From contig DWYT01000139.1 in the NCBI GenBank assembly GCA_019118545.1, positions 1 through 60,353 on the forward strand: DNA of 60,353 nt, read 5' to 3'. The notes under the pieces are model-generated. The model had not been told where the DNA came from. It made no database searches and saw only the letters and a list, made by a program, of their open reading frames with translations. Both the position numbers and the translations under genes were made by a program. Positions 10,301-18,912 of this stretch are shown piece by piece. This DNA comes from Candidatus Mediterraneibacter merdavium (lineage in GTDB: Bacteria; Bacillota; Clostridia; Lachnospirales; Lachnospiraceae). Positions within the stretch are counted from its first letter, which is position 1, and every line of letters starts with the position of its first letter.

Positions 10301-11849
10301 TATCTACGACTGTAAAAATGCCAACAAGAACGCGCGTATCTCCGTAAAGCTGGTATCCGAGGCGGGCGTGGGAACTGTTGCGGCGGGCGTTGCCAAGGCG
10401 GGCGCGGGCGTGATCCTCATTTCCGGATATGACGGAGGTACGGGAGCAGCGCCGAGAAGCTCCATCCAGAACGCGGGCCTTCCGTGGGAATTAGGTCTTG
10501 CGGAGACACACCAGACGTTGATTGAGAACGGCTTGCGTGAGCGGGTTCGCATCGAGACGGACGGAAAGCTCATGAGCGGACGTGACGTTGCCATCGCGGC
10601 GCTCTTAGGAGCGGAGGAATTTGGATTCGCCACAGCGCCGCTCGTGACCATGGGATGCGTCATGATGCGTGTCTGCAACTTGGATACCTGTCCGGTGGGC
10701 GTGGCGACGCAGAATCCCGAGCTTCGGAAGCGTTTCGCAGGAAAACCGGAATACGTCATGAACTTCATGCGGTTTATCGCAGAAGAATTAAGAGAGTATA
10801 TGGCAAAGCTGGGTGTGCGCACAGTGGATGAACTGGTTGGCCGCACGGATCTTCTGAAAGTGAAGGAAGATCCTACGTCGGCAAGGGCAGCTACGCTTGA
10901 TTTGGAGGGAATTCTCTATAATCCGTACGCCAAGCAGAAGAAGGGCATGATCTTCGATCCGAAGAAAGTGTATGACTTTGAACTGGAAAAGACGCTGGAT
11001 GAAAAGGTGTTGGCAAAACAGCTTCTCCCGGCGCTTGAGAAAGGCCAGAAGCGCAGCATTGATGTAGATGTGACCAACACAGACCGCACCTTTGGGACGA
11101 TCTTCGGATCTGAGATTACAAGAAGGTATCCCGACGGACTTGAGGAGGACAGCTTTGTCATCAAGTGCCACGGCGCGGGCGGCCAGAGCTTCGGCGCGTT
11201 TATCCCGAGGGGACTGACGCTGGAACTGACCGGAGACAGCAACGATTATTTCGGTAAGGGATTGTCAGGCGGCAAGCTGGTGGTCTGCCCGCCGAAGGGA
11301 TCAGCCTTTAAGTCCGATGAGAATATCATTATCGGAAACGTGGCGTTCTACGGAGCGACCAGCGGAAAGGCATACGTCAGCGGAGTGGCGGGAGAGCGCT
11401 TCTGTGTGAGAAACTCCGGCGTACACGCGGTCGTGGAAGGCGTAGGCGATCATGGATGTGAATATATGACCGGAGGATGTGTCGTCATCTTAGGTCAGGT
11501 AGGCAAGAACTTTGCCGCAGGAATGAGCGGGGGCATTGCCTATGTATTGGATATGGACAATACCCTCTATACAAGGGTCAACAAGGCGATGGTGAAGATC
11601 AAAAGAGTGACGGATAAGTATGATGTTCAGGAGTTAAAAGGAATGATACAGGATCACGTATCCTACACGAACTCCGAGGTCGGAAAACGGATCCTTGATC
11701 ATTTTGAAGAATATCTTCCCAAGTTCAAGAAGATCATCCCGGAGGATTATGAGAAGATGATGTCAGCCATTATCCAGATGGAGGAGAAGGGGTTAAGCAG
11801 AGAGAAGGCCCAGATTGAAGCATTTAACATGGTGAAAAACGGAAGATAG
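7317..11849 (+). CDS. gltB: Glutamate synthase large (alpha) subunit
   Basis: Catalyses the ammonia-transfer half of glutamate synthase: glutamine plus 2-oxoglutarate to two glutamate. At 1510 residues it is full length. The class II glutaminase domain begins at Cys21 (DNCGIGA), so a 20-residue propeptide is presumably removed to expose the catalytic cysteine. The central domain and FMN-binding TIM barrel follow (GAMSYGSISKEAHETLA, PPPHHDIYSIEDLAQLIYD). The 3Fe-4S cysteines lie in MGCVMMRVCNLDTCPVG. The C-terminal GXGXG beta-helix follows (GHGCEYMTGG-like region). ATG 7317 has a good GAGAGGA site. The small subunit begins 12 bases after the stop. A sigma-A promoter and a dyad lie upstream. 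Confidence 0.98.
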   Translation: MNRPNESQQGLYRASFEHDNCGIGAIVNIKGRKSHATVAGALEIVEHLEHRAGKDAEGKTGDGVGILLQISHRFFEKVCKPLHIHIGGERDYGVGMFFFPQDELKRNQAKNIFEVIVKKEGLNFLGWREVPIHPEVLGKTAVDCMPCILQAFIERPERVEKGIDFDRRLYVVRRVFEQSSDDTYVVSLSSRTIVYKGMFLVGQLRQFFADLHDEDYESAIAMVHSRFSTNTAPSWQRAHPNRLMVHNGEINTIRGNADKMRAREETMEAGCLKGELHKVLPAINTSGSDSAMLDNALEFMVMSGMELPLAVMIAIPEPWVNNRSMSQNKKDFYQYYATMMEPWDGPASILFSDGDVMGAVLDRNGLRPSRYYITDDDNLILSSEVGVLDIDPAKILVKERLHPGKMLLVDTVAGRVIDDEELKEKYANEEPYGEWLDSNLIHLKDLPIPNKDIPKYTKEECTRLQKAFGYAYEDVRTSILTMAKNGGEGIAAMGIDTPLSVLSKKRQPLFGYFKQLFAQVTNPPIDAIREEIVTSTTTYIGRDGNLLEKKEENCKMLRVNNPILTNTDLLKIKNMKVEGFKVAEIPITYYKNTSLEKALEYLFVEVDRVIREGANILILSDREVDEYHVAIPSLLAVSGLQQHLVRTKKRTSVAMILESGEPREVHHFATLLGYGACAINPYLAHESIRQLIEARLLHKDYYAAVDDYNSAVIHGIIKIASKMGISTIQSYQGAKIFEAIGLKKEFIDHHFTDTVSRVGGIGIEEIAEDYTAFHTQAFDPLGLDGDMTLDSVGRHKYKSGGEEHLYNPQTIHMLQQSTKRGDYGMFKEYTKMVDAEEEKVSLRGQLDFNYPKKGVSIEEVESVDSIVTRFKTGAMSYGSISKEAHETLAVAMNRLHGKSNSGEGGEEIERLDTDRCSAIKQVASGRFGVTSRYLVSAKEIQIKMAQGAKPGEGGHLPGGKVYPWIAKTRHSTPGVSLISPPPHHDIYSIEDLAQLIYDCKNANKNARISVKLVSEAGVGTVAAGVAKAGAGVILISGYDGGTGAAPRSSIQNAGLPWELGLAETHQTLIENGLRERVRIETDGKLMSGRDVAIAALLGAEEFGFATAPLVTMGCVMMRVCNLDTCPVGVATQNPELRKRFAGKPEYVMNFMRFIAEELREYMAKLGVRTVDELVGRTDLLKVKEDPTSARAATLDLEGILYNPYAKQKKGMIFDPKKVYDFELEKTLDEKVLAKQLLPALEKGQKRSIDVDVTNTDRTFGTIFGSEITRRYPDGLEEDSFVIKCHGAGGQSFGAFIPRGLTLELTGDSNDYFGKGLSGGKLVVCPPKGSAFKSDENIIIGNVAFYGATSGKAYVSGVAGERFCVRNSGVHAVVEGVGDHGCEYMTGGCVVILGQVGKNFAAGMSGGIAYVLDMDNTLYTRVNKAMVKIKRVTDKYDVQELKGMIQDHVSYTNSEVGKRILDHFEEYLPKFKKIIPEDYEKMMSAIIQMEEKGLSREKAQIEAFNMVKNGR

Positions 11850-11861
11850 GAGGCGTGAAAA

Positions 11862-13421
11862 ATGGGAAAACCGACAGGATTTATGGATTATGCGAGAAAA
11901 GATAAGACAGCGGAAGCTCCGCGTGAGCGTATCCGGCATTTTGGCGAGTTCCACACGCCTCTTACAAAAGAGGAGCAGGAGCTTCAGGGGGCGCGCTGCA
12001 TGGCGTGTGGAGTCCCCTTCTGCCAGTCTGGCTTAAATCTCATGGGGATGGCGAGCGGATGTCCGCTGCACAACCTTGTGCCGGAGTGGAATGACCTGAT
12101 TTACAACGGGAACTGGGAGGAGGCGTACTACCGTCTCGTAAAGACGAACAACTTCCCGGAGTTCACTTCTAGGGTCTGCCCGGCGCTCTGCGAGAACGCC
12201 TGCACCTGCGGACTGAATGAGGAGCCGGTGGCAACCAAGAGCAACGAGTACGCCATCATTGAAAACGCCTATGAAAAGGGTTATGCAAAGGCCCGCCCGC
12301 CCAAGGTGCGCACAGGTAAGAAGGTGGCGGTCATCGGCTCCGGGCCTGCCGGACTTGCGGCAGCGGATCTCTTAAACCGCAGAGGGCATCAGGTGACCGT
12401 GTTCGAGCGGGAGGATAAGGCGGGCGGACTGCTCCGCTACGGCATCCCGAATATGAAGCTGGAGAAGCAGTATATCGACCGCAAGCTCTCCGTTATGGAA
12501 GAGGAGGGCGTCGAGTTCCGCTTAAGCTGCAATGTAGGAAAAGACGTAAAGGCCGCCCAGCTTTTAAAAGAGTACGACAGGGTGATACTCGCCTGCGGGG
12601 CGTCCAATCCGAGGGATATCAAGGTGCCGGGAAGAGACGCGGAAGGGATTTATTTCGCGGTGGATTTCTTAAAGTCCACGACAAAAGCGCTCTGGGCAGG
12701 AACGGAGCAAAAAGAAAGCGGCGCACAGCAGAAGACCGCGGCTTCGCGGACGGTGACAGACCTGTCCGGGGCAAAGAAAGGTTCCTATATCTCCGCCGAA
12801 GGGAAGCATGTCATGGTCATCGGCGGGGGCGATACTGGAAATGACTGTGTGGGGACTTCTATCCGACATGGCGCCAAGTCCGTGCTCCAGTTGGAGATGA
12901 TGCCCAAAGCACCCGATGAAAGGGCGCAGAACAACCCGTGGCCGGAGTGGCCGAAGGTCTGCAAGACCGATTACGGGCAGCAGGAGGCCATCGCAGTGTT
13001 CGGGGAAGATCCCCGCGTGTACACGACGACGGTGAAGGAATTTGTCAAAGACAAAAAAGGCAGAGTATGCAAGGCGGTGCTTGTGAAACTGGAGAGCAAA
13101 AAGGACGAGAAGACCGGCAGGATGATGATGTCGGAGATCCCGGGGAGCGAGTACACGGTGGAGACGGATCTTGTCCTCATCGCAGCGGGATTCCTAGGGA
13201 GCGAGGATTATATCACCAAGGCTTTCGGCGTGGAGACCGACGGGCGCACGAACGTGAAGACGGAAGCAGGGAAATACGCGACCAATGTGAACAATGTATT
13301 CGTCACAGGAGATATGCACAGAGGCCAGTCCCTTGTCGTGTGGGCGATCCGTGAAGGACGCGAGGCGGCGAGAGAAGTGGATGAAAGCCTGATGGGTTAT
13401 ACGAATCTGACAGTCCAGTAA
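11862..13421 (+). CDS. gltD: Glutamate synthase small (beta) subunit, NADPH-dependent
   Basis: Flavoprotein that takes electrons from NAD(P)H and passes them through Fe-S clusters to the large subunit. It has 519 residues, somewhat longer than usual. Cysteines 46, 49 and 54 (CMACGVPFC) and later CP/CENAC motifs bind the [4Fe-4S] clusters. The FAD fold has GSGPAG at 159-164 and the NADPH fold has GGGDTG at 321-326. Extra length comes from a polar insertion around residues 280-300 (GTEQKESGAQQKTAASR) between these folds. The ribosome site GGAGG lies just before ATG 11862. Co-transcribed with gltB. No convincing terminator follows. Confidence 0.97.
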   Translation: MGKPTGFMDYARKDKTAEAPRERIRHFGEFHTPLTKEEQELQGARCMACGVPFCQSGLNLMGMASGCPLHNLVPEWNDLIYNGNWEEAYYRLVKTNNFPEFTSRVCPALCENACTCGLNEEPVATKSNEYAIIENAYEKGYAKARPPKVRTGKKVAVIGSGPAGLAAADLLNRRGHQVTVFEREDKAGGLLRYGIPNMKLEKQYIDRKLSVMEEEGVEFRLSCNVGKDVKAAQLLKEYDRVILACGASNPRDIKVPGRDAEGIYFAVDFLKSTTKALWAGTEQKESGAQQKTAASRTVTDLSGAKKGSYISAEGKHVMVIGGGDTGNDCVGTSIRHGAKSVLQLEMMPKAPDERAQNNPWPEWPKVCKTDYGQQEAIAVFGEDPRVYTTTVKEFVKDKKGRVCKAVLVKLESKKDEKTGRMMMSEIPGSEYTVETDLVLIAAGFLGSEDYITKAFGVETDGRTNVKTEAGKYATNVNNVFVTGDMHRGQSLVVWAIREGREAAREVDESLMGYTNLTVQ

Positions 13422-13523
13422 AAAATGAGAGATCCTGAAACTATGTGTTGTAGGCTTTGGGGTCTCTTATTATGTCGCCGAAAACAGAAAATGTGGAAAT
13501 ATTACGAAATTATTAAATATGTA

Positions 13524-13552
13524 TTGAAAAATTGTCGGATGTTTATTATAAT
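13524..13552 (+). promoter_or_regulatory. Promoter P1 of the NlpC/P60 gene
   Basis: TTGAAA (13524-13529), a 17-base spacer and TATAAT (13547-13552). Confidence 0.7.
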
Positions 13553-13615
13553 CTATTAAGTATCGGGAGAAAAAAGTAGATTTACCCCGCAAAAGGATTT
13601 TTTTCGGTTTTACTG

Positions 13616-13644
13616 TTGATAATCCGATGATTTTGTTGTATCAT
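13616..13644 (+). promoter_or_regulatory. Promoter P2 of the NlpC/P60 gene
   Basis: TTGATA (13616-13621), a 17-base spacer and TATCAT (13639-13644), downstream of P1. The start codon is 46 bases further on. Confidence 0.65.
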
Positions 13645-13690
13645 GCACATATGTGGGGATATAGATAGTAATATAAGGAAAGGTGAAGAA

Positions 13691-14821
13691 ATGAGATTTA
13701 AAAAGATACATAGCGCGTTTATAGCAGCAGTTCTTACTTGCTCGCTGACGGTGACACCTGTATTTGCGGAGCCGACACAAAGTGAGCTGGAGCAGAGCCA
13801 ACTGGAGGATCAGAAGGCAAATGCCCAGAGTGAACTGGCAACTCTGCAGTCAGATCTGGATGCTCTGGCATCCAAGATCAGCGAGCTTGAGGCTCAGTTG
13901 ATCCAGACCGGCGAGGAGATCGCTCAGGCGGAGAAGGATCTGGCGGCGGCAGAGGAGAAAAAGGAAGAACAGTACGACGCGATGAAGCTTCGTATTAAAT
14001 ATATGTATGAGTCCGGAAGCGGGACAGCCACTATGGAGAAAGTGATGACCTCAGGAGACATTTCTGATATGCTTTCTCAGGCTGAATATTCCCAGCAGGT
14101 TCATGAATATGACAGAGAACAGCTTCAGGAATACGCTAACACTGTCGCTGAGATCGAGGCTCTCCAGACAAAGCTTGAGGAAGAGATGGCCACTCTCAAG
14201 GCAAATGAAGCGGAGTATCAGGAGCAGCAGGCAGTGCTGACAGATACCATTGCCGACAAGCAGGATGAGATTTCCAATCTGGACGAGATGATTCAGGAAG
14301 CGGCAAGAAAAGCGGAAGAAGAGCGGAGAGCTGCGGAGGAAGCGGCAAGACGGCAGCAGGAGGAAGCTGAGCGGGCAGCGGCAGCAGCCGCGGCTGCGGC
14401 AGCTCAGGCAAGCAGCGGAAATACAGCGGCAAGCTCCAATGCTTCCAGCAGTTCATCCGGAAGTTCGTCGAGTTCATCAAGTTCAAGTCCGTCATATAAC
14501 GCGTCTACCGGAAATGCGATTGTAGACCGCGCATACAGCAAGCTTGGATGCGCATATGTATGGGGGGCCACAGGGCCGGACACATTTGACTGTTCCGGAC
14601 TTGTAGGATATGCTGTTTCAGGTGGTTACGGCCGCGTATGTACTTCAAGTTCACTGGCAGGACTGCCGAGCGTAAGCGATCCTCAACCCGGCGATATATG
14701 TGTTAAGAGCGGACACTGCGGTATTTACATAGGAAACGGAATGATGATCCATGCGCCTCAGAGCGGCGATGTTGTAAAGGTTGCGCCCGTGCAGAGCGGT
14801 ATGTGGTATGTCCGTTGGTAA
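13691..14821 (+). CDS. Secreted NlpC/P60 peptidoglycan endopeptidase with coiled coil
   Basis: Cell-wall hydrolase expected to cleave peptide bonds in peptidoglycan stems, probably in growth or daughter-cell separation. It has 376 residues. A signal peptide (SAFIAAVLTCSLTVTPVFA) is followed by a long heptad-rich coiled coil (about residues 30-230) as in PcsB/CwlO-type proteins, then an Ala- and Ser-rich linker. The C-terminal NlpC/P60 domain has the catalytic Cys in DTFDCSGLVGYA and the His in SGHCGIYIGNGMMIHAP. ATG 13691 has AAGGTGAAGA upstream; the earlier in-frame ATG 13643 lies inside the P2 -10 box, so it cannot be used from P2. A strong terminator follows. Confidence 0.94.
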   Translation: MRFKKIHSAFIAAVLTCSLTVTPVFAEPTQSELEQSQLEDQKANAQSELATLQSDLDALASKISELEAQLIQTGEEIAQAEKDLAAAEEKKEEQYDAMKLRIKYMYESGSGTATMEKVMTSGDISDMLSQAEYSQQVHEYDREQLQEYANTVAEIEALQTKLEEEMATLKANEAEYQEQQAVLTDTIADKQDEISNLDEMIQEAARKAEEERRAAEEAARRQQEEAERAAAAAAAAAAQASSGNTAASSNASSSSSGSSSSSSSSSPSYNASTGNAIVDRAYSKLGCAYVWGATGPDTFDCSGLVGYAVSGGYGRVCTSSSLAGLPSVSDPQPGDICVKSGHCGIYIGNGMMIHAPQSGDVVKVAPVQSGMWYVRW

Positions 14822-14854
14822 GATAAGGCAAGCAATAGAATAGAAATGACATAT

Positions 14855-14896
14855 AAAAAGAATCCTAAGTCGCACAGACTCAGGATTCTTTTTTTC
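14855..14896. terminator. Bidirectional terminator between convergent genes
   Basis: A 16-bp A/T-flanked stem with one mismatch (14855-14870 with 14878-14893), a 7-base loop and poly-T on one side, poly-A on the other. It can serve both the NlpC/P60 gene and the convergent glyoxalase-family gene. Confidence 0.9.
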
Positions 14897-14898
14897 GA

Positions 14899-15267
14899 CT
14901 ACTTTTGGGGAACGATCTCCAGCCAGTAGCCGTCGGGATCTGAGATAAAGTAGATTCCCATAGACGGATTTTCAAAGCAGATACATCCCATTTCCTTATG
15001 CTTTGCGTATGCCGCGTCATAGTCGTCCGCCGTAAAGGCAAGATGGATCTCATTGTCGCCCAGATTGTACGGGCGGTCCATGTCTCTAAGCCATGTCAGT
15101 TCAAGCAGATGCGGGGTGACGCCGTCTCCCAGATAGACGAGTTTGAAGCTTCCGTCCTCGGCTTCTTTTGTGCGGGTGACTGTAAGTCCCAGAGCCTCCC
15201 TGTAAAAATCCAGTGACTTTTCAAGGTCAAAGACATTCAAATTGTTGTGGGCAAATGTAAATTTCAC
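14899..15267 (-). CDS. Glyoxalase/VOC-family protein (lactoylglutathione lyase-like)
   Basis: Small vicinal-oxygen-chelate fold protein of 122 residues, annotated as GloA-like. It has two beta-alpha-beta-beta-beta units with candidate metal ligands His (FAHNNLNV), Glu (HLLELTW), His (NEIHLAF) and Glu (YWLEIVPQK), the pattern of glyoxalase I. If glyoxalase I, it would isomerise a methylglyoxal thiol adduct. Clostridia often lack glutathione, so the thiol or even the reaction is uncertain. It is transcribed toward the NlpC/P60 gene and shares its terminator. Upstream is a CCCGC-TTTA-GCGGG hairpin (15318-15331) of unknown role. Confidence 0.85.
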   Translation of the reverse strand: MKFTFAHNNLNVFDLEKSLDFYREALGLTVTRTKEAEDGSFKLVYLGDGVTPHLLELTWLRDMDRPYNLGDNEIHLAFTADDYDAAYAKHKEMGCICFENPSMGIYFISDPDGYWLEIVPQK

Positions 15268-15480
15268 TTTCAGATACCTCCGTTCCTATAGTTGACGATT
15301 ACATAAGTATAAAGCGGCCCGCTTTAGCGGGACGCGAACTGTAATACGTTATCAGGATACCATAAAAGAATATAAAAAAGCAAACTGTCATTTACATGTG
15401 GAATATGGTAAAATTGTAAACATGGGAGTGAAGAATGGTAATGGCTCCGTCGGTTAAGGAGGAAAAGGAGAGGTGAAAAA

Positions 15481-15942
15481 ATGACGATCCGTGAATACGG
15501 GAGCGAAGACTGCGCGTGTCTCGCCCGGCTTTTCTATGATACTGTTCATACGGTAAATGCAAAAGATTATTCGAAAAAACAGCTTGATGTGTGGGCGACA
15601 GGAAAAGTGAACCTTGAAGAATGGGACAGATCTTTCAAAGAACATCACACCTTAGTGGCTGTCTGTGACGGAGAAATTGCGGGATTTGCAGACATAGATG
15701 ATAAGGGTTATCTTGACAGGCTGTATGTCCACAAAGATTATCAGGGGAAAGGGATTGCCACCGCGCTCTGCAATCGGTTAGAAAGTATGGTAAATACAGG
15801 AAAAATTACCACGCATGCGTCCATTACGTCGAGGCCATTTTTTGAAAAGAGGGGATATAGAGTGATCAGGGAACAGCAGGTGGAACGTCAGGGAATTATG
15901 CTGACGAATTATGTTATGGAAAAGGAGGATGCACTATGTTAG
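15481..15942 (+). CDS. GNAT-family N-acetyltransferase
   Basis: Acetyl-CoA-dependent acetyltransferase of 153 residues. The acceptor is unknown. Motif A is clear: LDRLYVHKDYQGKGIATALCNRLE, containing the Q/RxxGxG/A pyrophosphate-binding loop. FFEKRGYRVI is the usual motif B tail. A purine-rich ribosome site (GGAGAGGTG) precedes ATG 15481. The last 7 bases overlap the start of the Bcp gene, so the two are probably co-translated. Confidence 0.88.
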   Translation: MTIREYGSEDCACLARLFYDTVHTVNAKDYSKKQLDVWATGKVNLEEWDRSFKEHHTLVAVCDGEIAGFADIDDKGYLDRLYVHKDYQGKGIATALCNRLESMVNTGKITTHASITSRPFFEKRGYRVIREQQVERQGIMLTNYVMEKEDALC

Positions 15943-16403
15943 AAGCAGGTACAAAAGCGCCGGCATTTGAACTGCCGGACCAGAACGGAACGATCCACAC
16001 ACTGGAGGAATACAGAGGTAAAAAGGTGATCCTGTATTTTTATCCGAAGGATAACACGCCCGGCTGTACGAAGCAGGCTTGCAACTTCGGCGAACTGTAT
16101 CCGCAGTTTACAGAGAAGGGAGCAGTGGTGATCGGAGTGAGCAAGGACAGTGTGGCGTCACACAAGAAATTCGAAGAGAAATACGGACTGCCGTTTATTC
16201 TTCTCTCAGATACAGAGCTTACATGTATTCAGGCGTATGATGTGTGGAAAGAGAAGAACATGTACGGGAGGAAAACAATGGGTGTAGTGCGCACGACTTA
16301 TCTGATTGATGAGGAGGGCGTGATCGTCAAAGCCTTTGGCAAAGTAAAGGCGGCGGATAATCCTGCGCAGATGCTGGAGGAAGTGAGTTCATTTGTGGAC
16401 TGA
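15936..16403 (+). CDS. bcp: Thioredoxin-dependent thiol peroxidase (Bcp/PrxQ)
   Basis: Peroxiredoxin that reduces hydrogen peroxide and organic hydroperoxides. It has 155 residues, the usual length. Peroxidatic Cys44 in TPGCTKQAC and resolving Cys49 five residues later define the PrxQ-alpha type. YPKDNTPGC and the later VVRTTYLIDEEG fit the family. Its start codon overlaps the acetyltransferase stop; the ribosome site AAAGGAGG lies inside that gene. In an oxygen-sensitive organism it fits as an oxidative-stress defence. Confidence 0.95.
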   Translation: MLEAGTKAPAFELPDQNGTIHTLEEYRGKKVILYFYPKDNTPGCTKQACNFGELYPQFTEKGAVVIGVSKDSVASHKKFEEKYGLPFILLSDTELTCIQAYDVWKEKNMYGRKTMGVVRTTYLIDEEGVIVKAFGKVKAADNPAQMLEEVSSFVD

Positions 16404-16493
16404 AGCGTAGGGGAAGGGGCGCATGAGATCTTTGTGGAAAGAATCCGCTTGTCCCATGCAATGATAGATTAGGTCAAGATAGGAGAAAGTATA

Positions 16494-17435
16494 ATGGGAA
16501 AAAATGATCTGACAGAAAAGAAAATCGCAGTCGTCGGCATCGGCGGCGTAGGCGGATATCTGGCGGCGATGCTTGGCAGAGTATGCCCGCACCTGACGCT
16601 TGCGGCGCGCGGCGAGAGAGGGGAAAGTATCCGGGAAAACGGTCTGACACTCCACAGTGACTACAAAGGCGAGATTGTTGTAAGACCGGAGCGTGTAGTT
16701 ACAGTGGATGAACTTGGCGAACAGGATTACATTTTTGTGTGTGTGAAAAACTACTCTCTGGAGGAAGTGTGCGCAGATATCGCGCATGCAGTGACAGAGG
16801 ATACGGTGATCGTTCCGGTTATGAACGGGGTTGATCCGGGAGAACGCATCCGCTCCATAATGAAGAGAGGGACAGTGGTGGATTCTCTCATTTATATCGT
16901 TGCCTTTGCAAATGAGGACTATTCTGTCACCCAGCAGGACAATTACGCCTATATGCGGATTGGAATAAAAAACGCAGACAGCATACAGCAGGAAAAGGTA
17001 GAGGAAGTGTCTGCAATCCTGAGTGCCGCGGATATCGACCACAAGGCAACCAGAGAGATTGAGACAGAGATCTGGCGCAAATATATCTTGAACTGTGCCT
17101 ACAACGTGGCAAGCGCATATTATGACAACACGATCGGCCAGCTTCGGGATGATCCGTTGAAGGCAAAGGAGTATGAGGCACTCGTACAGGAGGCGTATCA
17201 GGTGGCGCTCTTAAAAGGCGTTGAGGTGAAGCAGGAGCATATCGACGCTATCATACACCGCTTTTATTATGAACTGGCGGACGAATCAACGAGTTCTCTG
17301 CAGAGGGATATCCGGGCAGGAAAGACGACAGAGGTTGACACATTCAGCGGATATATCGTCAGAGAAGGACGGCGTCTTGGTGTGGATATGTCTGTGTCTG
17401 AGAAAATGTATGAGAGATTAAAAGAGTATGAATGA
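16494..17435 (+). CDS. Ketopantoate reductase family protein (PanE/ApbA)
   Basis: NADPH-dependent oxidoreductase of the 2-dehydropantoate 2-reductase family, 313 residues. The Rossmann motif is VVGIGGVGGYLAAML. CVKNYSLEEV and VPVMNGVDPGERI match the family, and the C-terminal helical domain carries EIWRKYILNCAYN and ETDTFSG-like sequence (GKTTEVDTFSGYIV). Catalytic Lys is probably in CVKNY. Whether it is the true pantothenate-pathway enzyme or a paralogue cannot be decided, since no panB/panC is adjacent. AGGAGA precedes ATG 16494. Confidence 0.9.
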   Translation: MGKNDLTEKKIAVVGIGGVGGYLAAMLGRVCPHLTLAARGERGESIRENGLTLHSDYKGEIVVRPERVVTVDELGEQDYIFVCVKNYSLEEVCADIAHAVTEDTVIVPVMNGVDPGERIRSIMKRGTVVDSLIYIVAFANEDYSVTQQDNYAYMRIGIKNADSIQQEKVEEVSAILSAADIDHKATREIETEIWRKYILNCAYNVASAYYDNTIGQLRDDPLKAKEYEALVQEAYQVALLKGVEVKQEHIDAIIHRFYYELADESTSSLQRDIRAGKTTEVDTFSGYIVREGRRLGVDMSVSEKMYERLKEYE

Positions 17436-17488
17436 TAATAAGAGAAAGGGAAGGCATGGGCATACATGCCGTCCGGAGTGACTGAAAT

Positions 17489-18025
17489 ATGATCAGAAAA
17501 GCGAAACTGCCGGATATAGAAGATGCGGCGGACATCTGGCTGGAAGCTAATATCAAAGCACATGATTTCATCCCAGCGGATTATTGGAAGGCACAGTTTA
17601 AGACAGTGAAGAAGCTGATGGCACAGGCGGAGCTGTATGTGTATGAGGGGGACGGACAGGACAGCAGAGAACAGAGAAAAGCAGGCGGCCGTGCAGGTAC
17701 GCAGCCGGACACAATGGTGCAGATATCGGAAAAGAAGCGGGTGATCCGCGGGTTCATCGGGATGAACGGGGATCACATAGAAGGAATATTTGTGCAGGCT
17801 GCTGAGCGGTCAAAAGGAATCGGGAAGGCACTGATCGATCATGTGAAATCTATAAAGGATCGGCTGACTCTGAATGTATATCAGAAAAATGAACGTGCAC
17901 GGAAGTTTTATGAAAGAGAAGGTTTCGTGATACAAGGAGAAGGAACAGATCCACAGACCGGAGAAACGGATCTGTTCATGGTGTGGGACAGAGGGACAGC
18001 CATAAACACCGGGGATGAAAGATGA
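17489..18025 (+). CDS. GNAT-family N-acetyltransferase
   Basis: Acetyltransferase of 178 residues, resembling YjaB-like enzymes. Motif A: GIFVQAAERSKGIGKALIDHVK; motif B: LNVYQKNERARKFYEREGFVIQGEG. A polar insertion near residues 55-75 (GDGQDSREQRKAGGRAG) interrupts the sheet region before RGFIGM and may be a surface loop. The acceptor is unknown. The gene follows the PanE-like gene by 53 bases. Confidence 0.86.
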   Translation: MIRKAKLPDIEDAADIWLEANIKAHDFIPADYWKAQFKTVKKLMAQAELYVYEGDGQDSREQRKAGGRAGTQPDTMVQISEKKRVIRGFIGMNGDHIEGIFVQAAERSKGIGKALIDHVKSIKDRLTLNVYQKNERARKFYEREGFVIQGEGTDPQTGETDLFMVWDRGTAINTGDER

Positions 18026-18126
18026 GATGCGTCGTCCGATGATGCTGCTCGTGCGGGCAGGAAAACGGGAAAAGACAGGCGCGTAAGGTCGCAAAGCGGA
18101 AGAGATTTCGAAAGAGTATTGAGATT

Positions 18127-18855
18127 ATGGACGAACTTTTTATCAAAAGTGTATTGATCGACTGGGATAAGGTCGAGCGGCGGAGCTATCTCAGGCAGAT
18201 TGAAGCAATCCGGGATCTGGAGAGGCTGACATTTACCAAGCCGATCACGGTCTTTGTGGGCGAGAACGGAAGCGGAAAGTCAACCATGCTGGAGGCACTT
18301 GCCATATCCTGCGGATTCAATCCGGAGGGCGGTTCGAAAAACTACCGCTTCTCCACCTATGATTCCCACTCCGAGCTATGCGAGGCTATGCGGATCACAA
18401 AGAGCTTTCAGCAGCCGGGGTGGGGATATTTTCTCCGCGCGGAAAGTTTCTATAATGTGGCGACAAAAGAGATGGATTACGCGGATCTTCTTCATCCCTC
18501 CGCGAGGTATCATGAAAAGTCTCATGGGGAGGGATTCCTGTATCTTGCGCAGAATCAACTGCGGCCGCACGGACTGTATTTTCTTGACGAGCCGGAGGCG
18601 GCGCTGTCGCCTCAGAGACAGCTCACTCTCCTGATGGAAATATACCAGTGCGCAAAAGAAGGCTCCCAGTTTTTCATCGTCACACATTCCCCGATCCTGT
18701 TGGGAATCCCGGGAGCGGAAATCCTGTCCTTTGATGACGGGAGCATCCATGTGTGTGAATACGAAGAAACCGAGAGCTATCAGGTCATGGAGATGTTCAT
18801 CAATAATAAGGAGCAACTGCTGTCAAGGCTTCTGTCCGAGGAGGAGAGAGATTAA
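18127..18855 (+). CDS. AAA/ABC-type ATPase (COG3910-like)
   Basis: Soluble ATPase of 242 residues with no membrane partner. Walker A is FVGENGSGKSTMLEAL; the Walker B/signature region is LYFLDEPEAALSPQRQLTLL; the switch histidine is in FFIVTHSPILLG. The intervening arm between Walker A and B is short, unlike SMC or RecF proteins. The family has no firmly assigned function. The gene is the last of the plus-strand run and faces the small Rpn-like gene across a shared terminator. Confidence 0.88.
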   Translation: MDELFIKSVLIDWDKVERRSYLRQIEAIRDLERLTFTKPITVFVGENGSGKSTMLEALAISCGFNPEGGSKNYRFSTYDSHSELCEAMRITKSFQQPGWGYFLRAESFYNVATKEMDYADLLHPSARYHEKSHGEGFLYLAQNQLRPHGLYFLDEPEAALSPQRQLTLLMEIYQCAKEGSQFFIVTHSPILLGIPGAEILSFDDGSIHVCEYEETESYQVMEMFINNKEQLLSRLLSEEERD

Positions 18856-18872
18856 TTAGTTTACAGGAAAAG

Positions 18873-18908
18873 GAAAAGAACCTCTGCATGTGTCAAAGGT
18901 TCTTTTTA
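18873..18908. terminator. Bidirectional terminator
   Basis: AAAAGAACCT (18874-18883) pairs with AGGTTCTTTT (18897-18906), with a 13-base loop and A/T tracts on both sides. It sits between the convergent ATPase and Rpn-like genes. Confidence 0.85.
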
Positions 18909-18912
18909 AGTT

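Noticed and set aside
13422-13475. Possible terminator after gltD
   Set aside because: GAGATCC and GGGGTCTC can pair only weakly and there is no T tract.
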